From the NCBI GenBank assembly GCA_905182985.1, contig CAJJDN010000140.1, positions 215,111-279,110 of the forward strand: 64,000 nt of DNA, given 5' to 3'. Shown here one piece after another: positions 62,685-64,000 of this stretch. The notes under the pieces were generated by a model. It was not told the origin of the DNA. It searched no databases and was given only the letters and a program-made list of their open reading frames with translations. Position 1 is the stretch's first letter, and every line of letters begins with the position of its first letter. The DNA is from Paramecium sonneborni (Eukaryota > Ciliophora > Oligohymenophorea > Peniculida > Parameciidae). The translations under genes and the position numbers were made by a program.

Positions 62685-63353
62685 TATTATTCAATGATTG
62701 TTTATTTATAATTAATTTTATAAAAATCTAAAAGCTAATAACAATTTTACAAAAATTTACTCACAATTTAGTTCAATTTAATATCAAATAATTTTAAAAT
62801 AAAGATGTTAATTTTTTTCAATTTTTAAGAAGAATAGAGAAAAAAACCTGATTTACAGCGAAAATTAGATGAAAAATCAAAAAGAACTTAATAAGTTACT
62901 TCTTAATTAATCATTTAAAAAAAAAGTGATTAAATTTTAATTAGTGTAATTCTATTTCTTTAGTATTTGATATATTCTAATTTCATCCAACATCAACATA
63001 GAATAAAACATCAAATTAATAAAAAAAACACTTTAAAGTTTAAATCATATTTAAGAAACTAAGAGATGAATTTAATAAAATATTTAAGAATAACTAATGA
63101 ATTCTATTAATGATTAGTTCAAAGTACTATATCTATAAAGTATTAGTTTATGTTTTATATTGATTTTAAATGAAATGAATCTGTATATTGATTTTGCATA
63201 TAAATTGGAAAATTGATTAATCGTAACTCCAAAATTATTTTATTAATTTTTAAAATTAATTATAACTAACTTATAAGAGAAAGGAATAAATTTAAGATAT
63301 AAAAATATTTTATGAAAAATAAAAATATTATTAACTTTTTTTGAAAATAAATT
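62685..63353. other. Intergenic, 0.67 kb
   Basis: AT-rich spacer between the decayed SPRY-like gene and the 3' end of the WD40 gene. Stops in all frames and nothing recognised. Confidence 0.6.
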
Positions 63354-64000
63354 TCATGCATCTTTTAATTCATAAGTGATATATAATTTTGTACTTTGAT
63401 CATGGATTACTAAATATTATCCATTATTAGACATAGTTCCTTGGATAACATTGTTAGAATATTTTTATTCGGTTGCGATCTAAAATTTAGAATTTTCTTA
63501 GAGTCTAAGTATATAAATTGATGTTTTATATCTAAGAAACATCAAATTTCTTTCAGGATTATAAATAATTGATTAATAAATTTGATCTTTGATATTGGAA
63601 TTAGTTTTGAATTAAATTTAGTCAATTTAAATAAATTCTTATTATTTTTGTTGAAAAATTGATGCAGAATTACATTTTTCAGTTCCTGTAAACCATATAA
63701 ATTTATCATTCTAGAAAAATTATACTTTAGATCCATCATTTGAAATTTAAGTTTTAATTTAATTCATAAAAATCCATTTATTATCTTAATCTTTTTACCA
63801 TAATAAGATTTAATTATCAAATCCACTAGATACTAAGAAATTTCCAGATAAATTAAAACTTAATGAACTAACCCAAGATGTATGTTTATTTAAAGATTAT
63901 AAATATTATAATTTATTTTACTGGAAATCTATGGCCCAAATATTTATTGTTGTATCTTTACATCCTAAAATAAGTTCATCTTCTTTTGAATTTAGAACAA
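63354..64000 (-). CDS. WD40-repeat protein, C-terminal part (partial)
   Basis: Open from the window edge to TGA 63354-63356 (about 215 residues). WD-type repeats: LILGCKDTTINIWAID, then HTSWVSSLSFNLSGNFLVSS and GFDNQILLWQKDQ, a weaker repeat around KFIWFTGTE, and a final degenerate blade (GTMSNNGQYLVIHDQSTKLY). The propeller would be a protein-protein scaffold; the N-terminal domain that defines its function is outside the window. Confidence 0.85.

Overview
The window is ciliate macronuclear DNA, most likely from Paramecium or a close relative. In every long gene TAA and TAG are read through where related proteins carry any residue (often glutamine), and TGA is the only stop. Genes are interrupted by tiny introns of about 19-35 nt that begin GTA (rarely GTG) and end AG. 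Base composition is extremely AT-rich and most intergenic gaps are 5-250 bp. All gene models below use TAA/TAG = Gln and TGA = stop. Exons were joined where splicing restores one continuous, family-like frame, and almost all models then come out as a whole number of codons.

Layout. 1-8.3 kb: 3' end of a possible RasGEF-domain gene, a ubiquitin-like gene, a kinesin-12-like motor, adenosine kinase and an Elongator ELP6-like gene. 9.2-12.8 kb: a cyclic-nucleotide-domain K+ channel (minus). 12.8-19.6 kb: a gene-poor block with decayed genes (m-AAA protease, others) and one RING-finger gene. 19.6-24.2 kb: a PP1 inhibitor-3 homologue, an orphan, a TBC Rab-GAP and eIF3 subunit L. 25.5-51.4 kb: a dense run with a four-domain voltage-gated Ca2+ channel, CFAP57, a small secreted orphan, TANGO2, a MORN protein with a cysteine cluster, PARN, an EFHC1-like protein, alpha-tubulin acetyltransferase, an ATG2-like lipid-transfer protein and an orphan. 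51.6-64 kb: a PEX11 pseudogene, a divergent histone H3, a Tubby-like protein, a hybrid histidine kinase, a small CX9C protein, a B-box protein, a decayed SPRY-like gene and the 3' end of a WD40 gene.

Two long exact direct repeats (1180 bp and 1033 bp), each split by a single N, are almost certainly contig ends that overlap but were not merged. The doubled ubiquitin-like and RING genes and the truncated first kinesin copy are therefore assembly artefacts.

Many genes point to cilia and their excitability: kinesin, K+ and Ca2+ channels, CFAP57, an EFHC/Rib72-type protein, tubulin acetyltransferase and a MORN protein. They lie among housekeeping genes with no operon logic. I saw no rRNA, tRNA, CRISPR array, intact transposon or telomere. 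I also found no clear multi-gene novel system; the most unusual single items are the ubiquitin-like protein with Gln at the E1-discriminating position, the divergent H3 and the Cys-cluster MORN protein.
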